A stretch of 64,000 nucleotides of DNA from AG1 sp035559775 (GTDB lineage Archaea > Thermoproteota > Thermoprotei_A > Sulfolobales > AG1). A model generated the notes under the pieces. It saw only the letters and a program-made list of their open reading frames with translations, had not been told where the DNA came from and did not search any database. The stretch is from positions 62,001 through 126,000 of the forward strand of contig DATMAU010000018.1 of NCBI GenBank assembly GCA_035559775.1, in the 5' to 3' direction. Position numbers and translations under genes: made by a program. Of this stretch, positions 50,223 through 60,483 are shown one piece after another. Every line of letters begins with the position of its first letter. Position 1 is the stretch's first letter.

Positions 50223-50696
50223 TTATAGATGCATCAGTAGCTGTTAAATAGTTTGCTGAGGAGGAGTATAGCGATCTAGCTATAAAGTTAAAGGATCTAC
50301 GTGTAAAAGGAGAAATAGATCTCGCAGCCCTTCCATGATCTACTATGAAGTGCTTAACGCACTAAGATACTCGGGATCATTCAAACCAGAGGAGCCGGGA
50401 TTAATAGCACGATTGCTGGAAGATCTTCAGATCCGACTTTACCCCTAAATTCCGCTGTAATGGCTGGAGCTGTCAAGCTCTCGCCGAGATACGGCATCAC
50501 AGTATACGATGCATCATATCTCTCCCTAGCCAAGCACCTTAACATCGTAGTATATACTACTGATGATTATATTACTGATAAGGAATTACTAAGAAAGGCT
50601 TCAGGGTTTAAAAGAGCGATCCACATAAGGATCTCGTTTGATCAGCAAGGAGTTTCATCAAAAAAGGCGGCTTTATGTGGTACTCAACATATCTAA
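50204..50696 (+). pseudogene. vapC: VapC toxin (PIN domain), inactivated
   Basis: The PIN N-terminus reads EIVIDASVAVK and then a TAG where Trp is expected, followed in frame by FAEEEYSDLAIKLKDLRVKG. Near 50335 the frame changes to IYYEVLNALRYSGSFKPEEP, and near 50450 it changes again to PRYGITVYDASYLSLAKHLN and VVYTTDDYITDKELLRKAS. Thus one nonsense codon and two frameshifts. The three conserved acidic positions (IDAS, YEVLN, YDASY) are still recognisable, and a fourth is in TTDD. Confidence 0.85.
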
Positions 50697-51007
50697 AGTA
50701 GCTGTTAAGGGGATCTATAATCGGTATGATACGTAGAACGATAAATAGCCCCACAACCCTAATGATCATTTTAACCTAAATCATTGAGGCAAGATCTATC
50801 TTCTATAGATAGTCAACGACACCAACGGGTATGGGGATATATAGTAAGTAAAATAAATAATAAATAATGAATATTGTAAAGAGGATCAAGACCACATGGA
50901 GACATGTATGAACCTACCTCATGATACTACCTCACATAGTAGTTGCAGAGATAAAGTTCAACAGATATGCAGCAATACCATATAGATAGCATCAGATATA
51001 GATAAAG

Positions 51008-51136
51008 TTCGGGTTTCATAGCAGTTTGTATTTTTTGATACCAGCAGCTCAACTCCTGGCCTTATTAGCCCCCACACTTTGGGAGTATCTTCTATCCATA
51101 ACTCTTCATCGCTTAGGATAATACAATGTCCTGGCT
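51008..51136 (-). repeat. TnpB 3'-end relic R5
   Basis: The plus strand gggtttcatagcagtttgta and the following bases, gcccccacactttgggag and ccataactcttcatcgctta match the corresponding blocks of R4 in order. On the minus strand the end reads YQKIQTAMKPE, comparable with DIKTTAMKPK in R4. Rest of 50697-51419: no gene that I can support; a 31-residue frame at 51338-51433 (MTGRVTIRVLLNPLISKAGD) is noted only. Confidence 0.4.
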
Positions 51137-51419
51137 TTCTTTACCCTGCTTGCTTAGGTCTTTATAATATACCGCATTATAGATGTGTTTAATATTGGTG
51201 TTTTTATGGATGTGACTGATAAGTAATAGATATTAGATATTAATAGAAGAAGTATTAAGGGTTCACCTTAATGGATCATGTATCGTTTTTGCAGACTAAC
51301 TATCTTTCCCTTGAGAGTTATTTCACCTGGGGTTCATATGACTGGAAGGGTAACTATAAGAGTTTTACTAAATCCTCTTATTTCTAAGGCTGGCGATTTC
51401 ATATTGGTTTCATATGTAT

Positions 51420-52136
51420 CTAGGTATGTATAGTATGTATAACAGGCCCTCCAGCAAGGCTTTTTTCAAGGATGCGTATTAATGCTGTCGGTATTAACCA
51501 ACGTACTTTTTTGGAGTTTAGGAGCTTAAATGCGATTCTCCTGGTGAGCGGGGCCTCTTCGATGCTGATTATCTCTCTGGTTCTTTTACCTAGTAGTATT
51601 GAGTAGAGAGCTATGTTGTCTAGGTTTGCTGGTTGCCAGTTATTTGGTTTCACTGCTTTGAGGAATACGCCTGGGGCTTCGTGGTCTCTTTTTAGGCATT
51701 TTATCTCGAAGTCTGAGAATATGGCTTTCATATCATTTGGTTCGTAGCGCCAGTAGTCGTGTGGGTATGCGTGGTAGTGGAAGCCTCTGGAACGTGTTGT
51801 GATATATATGTGCCCGCCTGGTTTTAGAACGCCCTTCATGTTGTTGATCACGAGTCTCCAGTTTTTCACATGTTCGAGAACCTCTGTTGATATGACCACG
51901 TCGAATGAGTTTGGGCCGAAGTGGTCTAGCAGTTTCTCTGCTGGTAGGACTATATCGACAAACTTCCCAGGCTCTATATCCACACCTATATATTCTCTGG
52001 GTTTGAGGAATCTTTCTATGAATGGTCTAACACTACCATTAACGTACTTACTACCTACTTCTAATACCCTCTTACCAGCAAACTCTTCTGCCTCAGCATG
52101 CTCAATAAAGAACTCTATCACAGATACATGGCACAT
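51420..52136 (-). CDS. Class I SAM-dependent methyltransferase
   Basis: 238 residues, methyltransferase type 11 fold: motif I GKRVLEVGSKYVNGSV, acidic ribose-binding YIGVDIEPGKFVDIV, motif IV NSFDVVISTEVLEHVKNW, then VLKPGGHIYITTRSRGFHYH. The C-terminal 70 residues are variable. In the middle of a zone of glycosyltransferases and broken methyltransferases, so a sugar or glycan methyl transfer is likely. TTG/ATG start choice is not certain; the conserved fold begins at about residue 20. Confidence 0.82.
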   Translation of the reverse strand: MCHVSVIEFFIEHAEAEEFAGKRVLEVGSKYVNGSVRPFIERFLKPREYIGVDIEPGKFVDIVLPAEKLLDHFGPNSFDVVISTEVLEHVKNWRLVINNMKGVLKPGGHIYITTRSRGFHYHAYPHDYWRYEPNDMKAIFSDFEIKCLKRDHEAPGVFLKAVKPNNWQPANLDNIALYSILLGKRTREIISIEEAPLTRRIAFKLLNSKKVRWLIPTALIRILEKSLAGGPVIHTIHT

Positions 52137-52249
52137 GAGGAGACACCCATTTAGCCCAACCTTGATTTCACAAGCTAGTATTTATAACTTTGTTTATATT
52201 CCAGTTGCAACACGAAGCGCTATTAATAATATAATATAATTATTAAATT

Positions 52250-52834
52250 ATTATATTCTTTCCAACGATGGGGTTTGTCTCGAAATCCTTCTCGGTATCT
52301 TCATAAAGTTCGAGAAAGGGTTTTAAGATCTTTTTAGCCCTCCCCATGTTCCTCAAGGTAGTCAGATTATAGAGATCAGCTCTCAATAATTCAATTCCTC
52401 CTCCACTTTTAGCGAGATCTTTAAGGGGTTCTTTTAATTCAGAGCGCCTTTCGGAAGGTCTATATATAGAATGATAGCCTCGGGATCAGCTGTATGGGAG
52501 AAGAGAAGCAATGTTCCCCCTTTGCTGTCCCGATTTCAAGGAGCAGTCTGGGTTTTTACTCCTTAACAATTTCCAATAATCTGGTGATCTCGTATTTAAT
52601 CTGAATCGGCCTGATAGAAAGAGCAAGGTATTCAAAGGAGAAAGCGAATTCAACAGCATCATAGATGTTATTAAGCTTCTCAATTTCTCTTCTTATCTTT
52701 CGAAGAATTATTGGGTTCCATAGTTTCATCATATTGGAGTAGTATATAGAGCGTAAAGGCTCTTTTAGAAACGAAGGCATTGTTCTATATAGGTGTAGAA
52801 GACCGGTTGGTTTCAAGATCACGTCCTCCTCCAC
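52250..52834 (-). pseudogene. CmcI/rhamnosyl O-methyltransferase-like gene, broken and shortened
   Basis: The first frame (52834-52556) reads through FAFSFEYLALSIRPIQIKYE and LLEIVKE, then TAA. In the same frame it continues KPRLLLEIGTAKG, the SAM motif, where one G appears to be missing from a G run, giving TLLLFSHTADPEAIILYIDL in the next frame, and a third frame carries SELKEPLKDLAKSGGGIELL. The central part of the fold and the C-terminus are absent. At least one nonsense codon, two frameshifts and a deletion. Confidence 0.7.
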
Positions 52835-54913
52835 TTAGAGAACCTTGCCAGATCTGCAAGCTTGACGTCTGATAAGGAGATCTTCTTAGCACCACCTAGT
52901 GAGGACATAATAACCCATCGCAAGTTATTAATTATAGAGGTTCTGGGTAATAAATCTTCATGTTACACAGTTTCGGGCTATATCTCGGTGTCTAACTGCT
53001 CTCTCGCGTTGAGCCTCACAACCTTTTTGTTTTCTTTATGCTTTATAGTTATGGTATCAAAGTCTATTGATATGATTTCATATGCATATATATTGCAAGC
53101 ACTCTCTGGGGTGGGCTGGTTTTCGTTTACAGTTTCTTAGCGATGCTTAAGCGATTAAAGGTATCAGCAAGGAACAATCTTTGATCCGTAAAAATCAACG
53201 AAGACGGGCTGCGATGTTCGGTTAATATTCCTTAACACTAAGTCGCTGTCCTTTTCTGTAATATGCTCAAGCATGTCTATTAGCAGGTATTATTCATTTT
53301 TTCTTGTTAAGTGGGAGATTCTTGCGTTTTTATCTTAAGATCCAAATATAAAGTAATATATTTTTCAGCATCTATTTATGAAATTTAAAACCTAAAGGCT
53401 CTGGACTCACGCTAAATTACCGTAACAGAACTAGCTACCCTTCATCTTATTTTATTAATGATTCTCGTATATGTTCCAGAGCGTCTGACGAGGCAGTAAT
53501 AGTTAAATGCTTTATCCTTAAAAGTAGCATTGTCTCATCCTCTGCTACCCTTTTCCTTGTACTTCCTAAGAGATCCTTAATATCGGAGCTTGAAAACTAC
53601 CTTACTACCTTTTCCTTCTAAAATATCACTACAACACTACATCTGCTTCTTTCGATTAAGTTCTTTAAGACGAGCTAGGATAATATTAAATCTTAATTCC
53701 TTGATCAAAACCTTCTTAAGGCTTAGATGTCTGTTCAAAAGCTCATTCAAGAGTTTCGCGTTTTTCATACTTTGTGTCAGGTTCAACATATAGACCCCTA
53801 ACCTATAAAGAAAGCTCATCCCATGACCCCTCTTGGCCAGTCTGATCGTCATCTTGGATAGAATCCGGGCGTTTCTAGTTTTGCCTGTATTCCCCCCACA
53901 GCGGAAGTCAGCTTCTGATCTCTATTCTGTGTAATTTTACAACTGGTTTATGTACATTAGAATTAGAAGGTGTAGTAACGAAGATATCAGGAAAAGGCCT
54001 ATTACTGCAAACTATTGTCTTGATCCAAGGGTGATTGCTGCTGAGAGGATCATTGAAGTTGGTTTCCTGTAAAGGCGGTATTAAGCCAGCGGAGCTATTG
54101 CTGGCAGCATAGACTCCTTGAGAAGCCTTGCTGAGAGGATTGGGAGATACTTGGTAAGGGAGAAGTAGATCGAGAACGATAGGAGGGATGAAAAGACAAA
54201 GAGATCATCTATAAAAATGGAGGCTATAGAGAATAGTAAGGATAATGCGAGGAATGCGAAGTCTAAGAGTAGCAATAGATCTATTGTCAAAAACATATCT
54301 AGAAACCCTATAGGAGCGCCCATAGATCCTTAGAATCAGTGCTAGAGAGAAAATCTCCAAGATTAATGATGGAAGATCTAGGAGCTTTGGGAACATGGGA
54401 AGCAAGCAGTGCCAAAATATTTATCAATGTGGAGTTAATCTGCCTAGATACTGTTAAGATCTCCTAGAGATCTAAATGCTTATGCCAAACAGCTGAGACT
54501 CTGCAAATATATAGCGGTATAGAGATGCTTTTAGAAATCCGCTTAATTGGGGGCTCTAGTGTAACGAATTATAGCAATGGCATCCTCCATACTCTCTGCT
54601 AAAGGCTAATGGTTGAAAGCGAATAAAGCGGGGCATCGATGATGCGAACCGCCTATACGTTTCCTCACGTATGGATGAGCAGTATATCGTGGGGAAAAAC
54701 AGAAGCATAAGAGATCTCTTTCAAGGATATAGCTAAGCGAGGTCTTATAGGGGAAACCAGGTTTCTTTCAAGTCACATAACACTGGTTTAAAGGACTCTC
54801 TAAGAGAGGGATGATGTAAAGGGCTAGTGAATTCTAATGGCAACTATAGCTTAGACTTTGTGAAAGGATAAGGTATAAATATCTGTGATTATTAATCCCT
54901 ATGGTGTGTTTGT
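52835..54913. other. Two kilobases of decayed coding DNA
   Basis: No intact gene. AT-rich stretches with short coding-like fragments: minus-strand EIISIDFDTITIKHKENKKV (about 53070-53010) and GAKKISLSDVKLADLARF (about 52890-52840); a 71-residue frame at 53637-53852 (minus) rich in Leu/Arg; plus-strand CSNEDIRKRPITANYCLDPR (about 53975) and AIAGSIDSLRSLAERIGRYL (about 54095). None can be assigned. 54400-54900 shows nothing recognisable. Confidence 0.4.
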
Positions 54914-56083
54914 CTGCTTGCAGGATTAAAATCTGTCCTAAAGTCTAGGGAGATCTTCAGTAATTGGGTCACGCTGGGGTTAAAGTATGCTTTATATAAA
55001 GGGGGCGTGCGGCATGTAGATAAGCTCACAGCCAGGTGCAGGGATGGGAGTTCCATGGAGCTGAACCCTGAGATATATGCATCTGTGATCTATCTCTATG
55101 CCGTAGGTTTCTCGATAAACTCGACTGTAGATCAGGAGCTATATCTATATGCCGGCTCGATCTAACTATAGACCAGCTGGTTGAAGAGTTCTCCTGGTTA
55201 TCTGATCGTAAACTCTGCCAAGTCCTAAAGAATAGCATTGCTAGCGGCAGGATCAGGAGAGAAGGTGATACGTGGATTGTAGATGGCATTAAATTTAAGG
55301 AGTTGAGATTCACCGTAGTGGAGGTCTTTCTAACAGATCACTGGCCATTGAAAGGATTAGATCTTAGGGGTAGGGAGGTCTTGGATATAGGAGCTTATAT
55401 AGGAGACACAGCATTATACTTCCTAGCCCATGGAGCTAAGAGAGTTGTGGCTGTCGAGCCCCACCCAGCAGCATATAAAGAGATGATGAAGAACCTTGAG
55501 CTGAACAACGTTAAAGACAGAGTGGTGCCTATAAACGCTGCTGTAGGCGGCTCCAAAGGCTATACAAAGATCCCAATAGATATCTCGGTCTCGGATGCTG
55601 GTGGAATGAATGCGCTTAGGTATAGGGATGAAACGACTTCTGGTAGTTATGTTGAGGTTCCTATAGTGGTATTAGAAGATCTCATGGGATACTTGGAAGA
55701 ACCATATATGATTAAACTAGATTGTAAGGGCTGTGAGGCAGAGATCCTGCATAAAAGCTCTGATCGTCTAAGAATGTTCCAGGCGATCTTAATGGAATAT
55801 ACAGATATGCTGAGGCTCCCGTAGTTACTTGAGAGATCTTATGGATTATCTTGAGGATCTCTATATGATCAAGTTGGATTGCGAGGGTTGTGAGTGGGAG
55901 ATTCTGAGGAGAGATGCTGATCTTTTAAGGAAGTTTCAGGTGATCTTAGTGGAGTATCATAGAGGAAACTATAAAGATATAATCGGTAAGCTCAAGGAAA
56001 CCCATAAGTGCAGAGATCATTATTATGAACCGCTCTCGAAACAGTCAGGATACGGTGTGCTAGTATGTATGAAGGATCCGTGA
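54914..56083 (+). pseudogene. FkbM family methyltransferase with frameshift and internal tandem duplication
   Basis: First frame (from about 54914) reads FSNWVTLGLKYALYKGG and ARCRDGSSMELNPEIYASVI, stops near 55164, and continues one base out of frame with LTIDQLVEEFSWLSDRKLCQ. The catalytic core follows: GREVLDIGAYIGDTALYFLA, VVAVEPHPAAYKEMMKNLEL, and IKLDCKGCEAEIL. That frame ends at 55824. A second, frame-shifted copy of the last segment then follows (IKLDCEGCEWEIL, FQVILVEYHRGNYKDIIGKL) to 56083. The region 55660-55810 is duplicated as 55813-55960, and only the second copy has the normal C-terminus. Confidence 0.8.
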
Positions 56084-56317
56084 TTATATGCCAGCAATAT
56101 CAAGGGCTTCCATTATATCTACCTGTAATATAGAGAAAGCCCATGTCAATATTTGCCGACATTCCAGTTTATGGAAAAGCTAAATACGCTAAGCACCTGG
56201 TAAGACTATGAAAGAATATGGGATCTGTTATAGAGAAGCAATAGGTCTGCTGAGATCATATGTAAATCCCGGTTAAACAGAACCTTGAGATCTTAACGAG
56301 CTTGTGTGGCTTGTGCT

Positions 56318-57313
56318 CTAAGTTTTATTGGCTAGACATCTAGATACGAAAGTGATAAGATCCTCTCCTCTTTCTCTGGACTCAATTAGATCGATAAAGC
56401 CGCATCTCTGCACTATCGCAGCAAATAGTTTTCTCCTCCTACCTCTAAGTTTTTTGAGCGTGTGAACCAGCGTCTCGTAGAGAGCTAAATGAAGAGTTTC
56501 GTATAATGCTGGATAATTTATTGGGCTCTTCTTGATAGAGGCTCTTACAATGTTATAAAGGTATATTAAGGGCATTGAGAAGGGTGCAAGTGTCCATAGG
56601 GGTTTTCTCACGAAAAAACCTTCATGCCTATAATATTGTAGAGCCTCGATCCGAGCGTATTTGGCCCATTTTCTCCATCTTTCTTTAGCGTTTTGTTGCC
56701 GGAGATAGAAGTGGAGGATATAATAATTCTCAGGCAGCTCAAGCACTCTGCCTTTAACTTCGGGGAGCTCGTGGATGAGTCCTCTAAACACTGTCTTTGT
56801 TTTTCTAAATATTCTAATATGTCTGTTTGGGTATAATGGTCCTAGAACCGGCTTTCCGTTCTTAATATTCACGAAAGTTACTGAGAAGCCATCATAAACA
56901 TCTCCATATTTGTTTATAAGCTTCCTAAGCTCGTTCTTTAAATTACTTCCAAGCCTCTCATCCGTATCAAGGTAAAGGATCCACTCATGTGAAGCTTTAC
57001 TCAATGCATACATCCTATTAGGTTCGACATACTCCCACGACTTTCTCTGGTAAACCTTAGCACCATATCTTTTAGCTACTTCTAGCGTGTCATCAGTGCT
57101 ATAGTTGTCTACAATTATTATTTCATCAACCACATCGCTAACATTATCTAGCAGATATACAAGATCTCTCGCGGAATTCCTTGTGAAAGTAATGAAGGAG
57201 ATCGTTGTTTTCCCCGCTACTTTATTATTAATTGGCCAGTAATAAAAATTAACCTTAAGATTACTTCTATACCCTGGAAGTTTCTCGATCTTGATTGTGT
57301 CTAGCATGGGCAC
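56318..57313 (-). CDS. Glycosyltransferase family 2 protein (WaaE/KdtX-like)
   Basis: 331 residues. TISFITFTRNSARDLVYLLD, VDEIIIVDNYSTDDTLEVAK, YGAKVYQRKSWEYVEPNRMY and WILYLDTDERL (DxD) are typical of the GT2 group that includes WaaE-like transferases. The C-terminal part has a hydrophobic helix (TLAPFSMPLIYLYNIVRASI) suggesting membrane association. Same strand as adkA, 24 bases downstream of it. Confidence 0.85.
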   Translation of the reverse strand: MPMLDTIKIEKLPGYRSNLKVNFYYWPINNKVAGKTTISFITFTRNSARDLVYLLDNVSDVVDEIIIVDNYSTDDTLEVAKRYGAKVYQRKSWEYVEPNRMYALSKASHEWILYLDTDERLGSNLKNELRKLINKYGDVYDGFSVTFVNIKNGKPVLGPLYPNRHIRIFRKTKTVFRGLIHELPEVKGRVLELPENYYILHFYLRQQNAKERWRKWAKYARIEALQYYRHEGFFVRKPLWTLAPFSMPLIYLYNIVRASIKKSPINYPALYETLHLALYETLVHTLKKLRGRRRKLFAAIVQRCGFIDLIESRERGEDLITFVSRCLANKT

Positions 57314-57337
57314 TTCGAATGAGACTTATAAGAGTGA

Positions 57338-57976
57338 CTATATATGGTGCATTTTCTCTATTATGAGGTTTTCGAGTATTGATGCTAGCTCGCGCGCTGC
57401 TTTTTCAGCTTCTCCCTCTCTATTATAAACTATGTTTACGGTTGCTCCTGTGAATGATGCTACTACTAGTGCTTCTATTCTGTTCATTCTCATCATCTCC
57501 TCTATGATTGCCGGGTCTGCGTAGTCTTTTCTAACTCTCGTCTTATCCCTGGCTTGTCTTGATAGGATCTCTTCTGGCGATGCCTCTATAAGGATAATGG
57601 CGTCTGGCTTTAGCTCCTGCGCAACGTGTAAAGGCAATCCTGGCCAGTAGCCTGAGGGTGTTCTTATCAAGAGGTGTGTATCTACTATCAGCAATCCTTT
57701 CGAGCCTTGGAGTTCTTCTGAGGCGTTTTTAATCATCATTCTAGCCGCTTCGGCTTGGTTTTCGACCTGGATTCTTATTGGGAGGCTTCTAATCTCATCT
57801 CTATTCTTGACAGCACCTATTAGGGAGAGTCTTTTGAACATATAATCGCCATAGTTAAGTACGATAGTCTTCAAACCCCTACTCGAGAGGATCTTTACTG
57901 ATAGGTCAACTACCGTTGATTTACCAACGCCTGGGACGCCAACGATTATGGCGACAGGGAATGGGTGTCTAAGCAA
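57338..57976 (-). CDS. adkA: Archaeal adenylate kinase
   Basis: AMP/ATP phosphotransferase of the archaeal type: VGVPGVGKSTVVDLSV with P-loop at residues 13-20, LNYGDYMFKRL, RDEIRSLPIRIQVENQAEAA, LIVDTHLLIRTPSGYWPGLP and RQARDKTRVRKDYA. 212 residues, slightly longer than the usual 190-200. No bacterial LID domain. Transcribed with the GT2 gene downstream. An ordinary housekeeping gene among accessory DNA. Confidence 0.92.
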   Translation of the reverse strand: MLRHPFPVAIIVGVPGVGKSTVVDLSVKILSSRGLKTIVLNYGDYMFKRLSLIGAVKNRDEIRSLPIRIQVENQAEAARMMIKNASEELQGSKGLLIVDTHLLIRTPSGYWPGLPLHVAQELKPDAIILIEASPEEILSRQARDKTRVRKDYADPAIIEEMMRMNRIEALVVASFTGATVNIVYNREGEAEKAARELASILENLIIEKMHHI

Positions 57977-58248
57977 AGAACCCCCAGAGCATCACCACTA
58001 TAAAGAATATAAATATAGACCGAAGGATCAGGACTACTAACAGCTATACTGTATTACAAAACCTTGTAGGATCCCCTCTGCAGAGAATATAGGTAGTTGA
58101 TCGAAGAGATCTCTATAAAGATGCTCCAATGCATCTCATAATCAGTTATTTGATAACTAGTAAGCAGTATATCAGTAAATCAACACTCCGCTGAGGCGTA
58201 GTTTATCGCTATGTATTCAAACCTATCTGTGGTTTTTATTAACCCCAC

Positions 58249-59340
58249 ATGTTAAACACCATCGGGGTATCTATAGCTTATCCAATGGTTTCGATTATCT
58301 GGCTTAACTATAATAGTAAGGGTATAGTGGATCGTGTTTTGAAATCCCTCGATGCCGTTTTTGACCTTGACTATCCTGAGGATCGCTATGAACTCATAGT
58401 AGTTGATAATGGCTCTAGCGATGGTAGCTTTGAGACTATAAGGGGTTTTGTTGAGAGGAGATCTAATATTAAGAAGAAGATCTTGGGTCTCGATCGCAAC
58501 CTAGGCTTTGCTGGAGGCTGCAATGCTGGTTTCAGGGCTAGGGATAGGGGTGCGAAATATATTGTCCTTCTAAACAACGATGCCATCCCCCGCAAAGATA
58601 GCCTGAGGATCTTTGTTGAGGAGATGGAGAAACGCCCCTACCTAGGAGGTGCTCAGGGGGTGATCGTGGATCCTAGGACGGGTTTTGTTGATACTGCTGG
58701 TAACTATGTCAGCGAATACCTATTCCCACTAGCATATCTAAGGGGAAACCCTCCCAACGATATGAAGAGGCCTCTCTATATATCATACCCAGACGGTGCT
58801 TACTCGATCTGGAGGGTTGATGCCGTGCTTAAAGCCAACAAGGCTGAGAGGCTGTTCTACGACGAGCTCTTCGCATACTGCGACGATATAGTCCTTGGAC
58901 TCAAGATCTGGGATTCGGACTATAAAGCCGCATCTTTCCCCCACGTGGTTGCTGAGCATAGCAGGGGCTCAACGCTTGGCAAGGATCGATCGGCGCAGAT
59001 TCTACATACTATTAAATGTATATCGTTTCTCTACCACATATCACGCCTCAGCCTGGTTAGAAGGCTCATGGCGAGAAGCCTGCCTATCAAGAAAGGCATA
59101 CCATTGCTGGTGAGACCCCCGTTCACGCTCACCCCTGGGAAGATATGGAGAGCCTGGAATGAGGGGAAGGAGCTGGGGCTAAGGATCCGGGGTAGCGAGG
59201 GTTATATCGATATAGATAAAGCCCCTTTAGTAAGGCATAGAAATATTATAGATAAAGTCCTATTCTTAGCCCCTGCTAGATATATAGCTAGGTATAAAAC
59301 GAAAGAGCTGGAGGAGATCTACAGACTCGATGATCGATAA
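58249..59340 (+). CDS. Glycosyltransferase family 2 (rhamnosyltransferase-like)
   Basis: 363 residues. VSIIWLNYNSKGIVDRVLKS, YELIVVDNGSSDGSFETIRG, LDRNLGFAGGCNAGFRARDR and YIVLLNNDAIP follow the pattern of GT2 rhamnosyltransferases; DELFAYCDDIVLGLKIW has the catalytic acidic cluster. A TATA-like ttttattaac only 15 bases before the ATG at 58249 suggests that ATG 58285 (MVSIIWLNYN) is the true start. First gene of a set ending in rmlC; it may use the dTDP-deoxysugar made by the following genes. Confidence 0.85.
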   Translation: MLNTIGVSIAYPMVSIIWLNYNSKGIVDRVLKSLDAVFDLDYPEDRYELIVVDNGSSDGSFETIRGFVERRSNIKKKILGLDRNLGFAGGCNAGFRARDRGAKYIVLLNNDAIPRKDSLRIFVEEMEKRPYLGGAQGVIVDPRTGFVDTAGNYVSEYLFPLAYLRGNPPNDMKRPLYISYPDGAYSIWRVDAVLKANKAERLFYDELFAYCDDIVLGLKIWDSDYKAASFPHVVAEHSRGSTLGKDRSAQILHTIKCISFLYHISRLSLVRRLMARSLPIKKGIPLLVRPPFTLTPGKIWRAWNEGKELGLRIRGSEGYIDIDKAPLVRHRNIIDKVLFLAPARYIARYKTKELEEIYRLDDR

Positions 59341-59394
59341 ACAAATATTTCGATCTAGAGGCGTTGGTTATTTATTAATTTTTCCTATGTATAG

Positions 59395-60483
59395 TTGGAT
59401 GGCTATGTGGTGCTTAGTATGGATGGTGTTGTGCTTGTAGCCGGCGAGGGTACAAGGCTCAGACCCTTGACCTTCACAGTCCCCAAACCACTGATCCCTA
59501 TTATGGGGAGGCCCCTCATATCCTACGGCCTTAGGGGTCTCGTATCAGGGGGTGTTGATAACATCGTCTTTGTTATAGGACATCTTGGGGGCTATTTTAT
59601 CGATTATTTTGGCGATGGTTCCAGCATTGGTGTTAGGGTCTCGTATGTTACTCAAGAAAGGAGGCTTGGGATAGCCCACGCTATATATAGGGCTATCGAG
59701 TCAGGGGCCGTGAAGGAGAGCTTTGTTGTATATCTTGGCGATAATTATTTTGGCAACGATATAGGGTTTATAATAAGATCCTTTGCTGGGAGTGATCACG
59801 ATGTCTATATAGTGCTTACAAAGACAAAGGATCCCTCTAAATTTGGCTACGTACTCCTAAGGGATGGGAAGGTTTATAAGCTGATCGAGAAGCCCAGAGA
59901 TCCCCCGCCAGGCGGCTATACACTCTCCGGGCTATATATGTTCAGAGACCCGGATCTTGTTGCAAGAGCCTTCAAAGATCTTAAGCCTAGCTGGAGAGGT
60001 GAGTACGAGATCACAGACCTGATCCAGTGGTTCATAGATAGAGACTATAGCGTGGGCTATAGCATTGTGACAGGCTGGTGGAAAGATGCTGGGAGCCCCA
60101 GCGATCTCCTAGAACTCCTCTACCTAATGCTAGATAAGGTTGATGAGAGAATCGAGGGGGAGGTTAGGGGTGAAGTGATTGGAAGGGCCGTCATTGAGAA
60201 GGGAGCCGTTATCGAGGGGAGGATTGTGGGGCCTGCATATATAGGTAGAGGGGCATATATCTCGAGGGATGCGATCATAGAGCACTATGTTGATGTGGAG
60301 AGTGGAAGCAGGATCCTTGGTGGAAGCCTTACTAGATCCCTAGTACTCGAGGAGGTTGAGATAAATGCCAGCAGAGCTAGGATCGTTGACTCGATAATCG
60401 GTAGAAGCTCGAAGGTTGTGCTGGGAAACGGCTCATACTCTATTATTACTGGTGATTATAGTAGGATAGTCCAGGGTGCATAG
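59395..60483 (+). CDS. rmlA: Glucose-1-phosphate thymidylyltransferase, long archaeal form (RmlA-like)
   Basis: Nucleotidyltransferase producing dTDP-glucose from glucose-1-phosphate. VVLVAGEGTRLRPLTFTVPK is the signature loop with catalytic Arg/Lys, PLIPIMGRPLISYGL follows, YLGDNYFGNDI binds metal and sugar, and GWWKDAGSPSDLLEL closes the core. Residues 270-362 form a left-handed beta-helix (IGRAVIEKGAVIEGRIVGPA), as in archaeal long forms. The start may be TTG 59395 or ATG 59419. Overlaps the following SDR gene by eight bases. Confidence 0.88.
   Translation: MDGYVVLSMDGVVLVAGEGTRLRPLTFTVPKPLIPIMGRPLISYGLRGLVSGGVDNIVFVIGHLGGYFIDYFGDGSSIGVRVSYVTQERRLGIAHAIYRAIESGAVKESFVVYLGDNYFGNDIGFIIRSFAGSDHDVYIVLTKTKDPSKFGYVLLRDGKVYKLIEKPRDPPPGGYTLSGLYMFRDPDLVARAFKDLKPSWRGEYEITDLIQWFIDRDYSVGYSIVTGWWKDAGSPSDLLELLYLMLDKVDERIEGEVRGEVIGRAVIEKGAVIEGRIVGPAYIGRGAYISRDAIIEHYVDVESGSRILGGSLTRSLVLEEVEINASRARIVDSIIGRSSKVVLGNGSYSIITGDYSRIVQGA

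Noticed and set aside
51338..51433. 31-residue frame MTGRVTIRVLLNPLISKAGD and onward
   Set aside because: Too short to support, no recognisable family, and immediately convergent with the methyltransferase gene.
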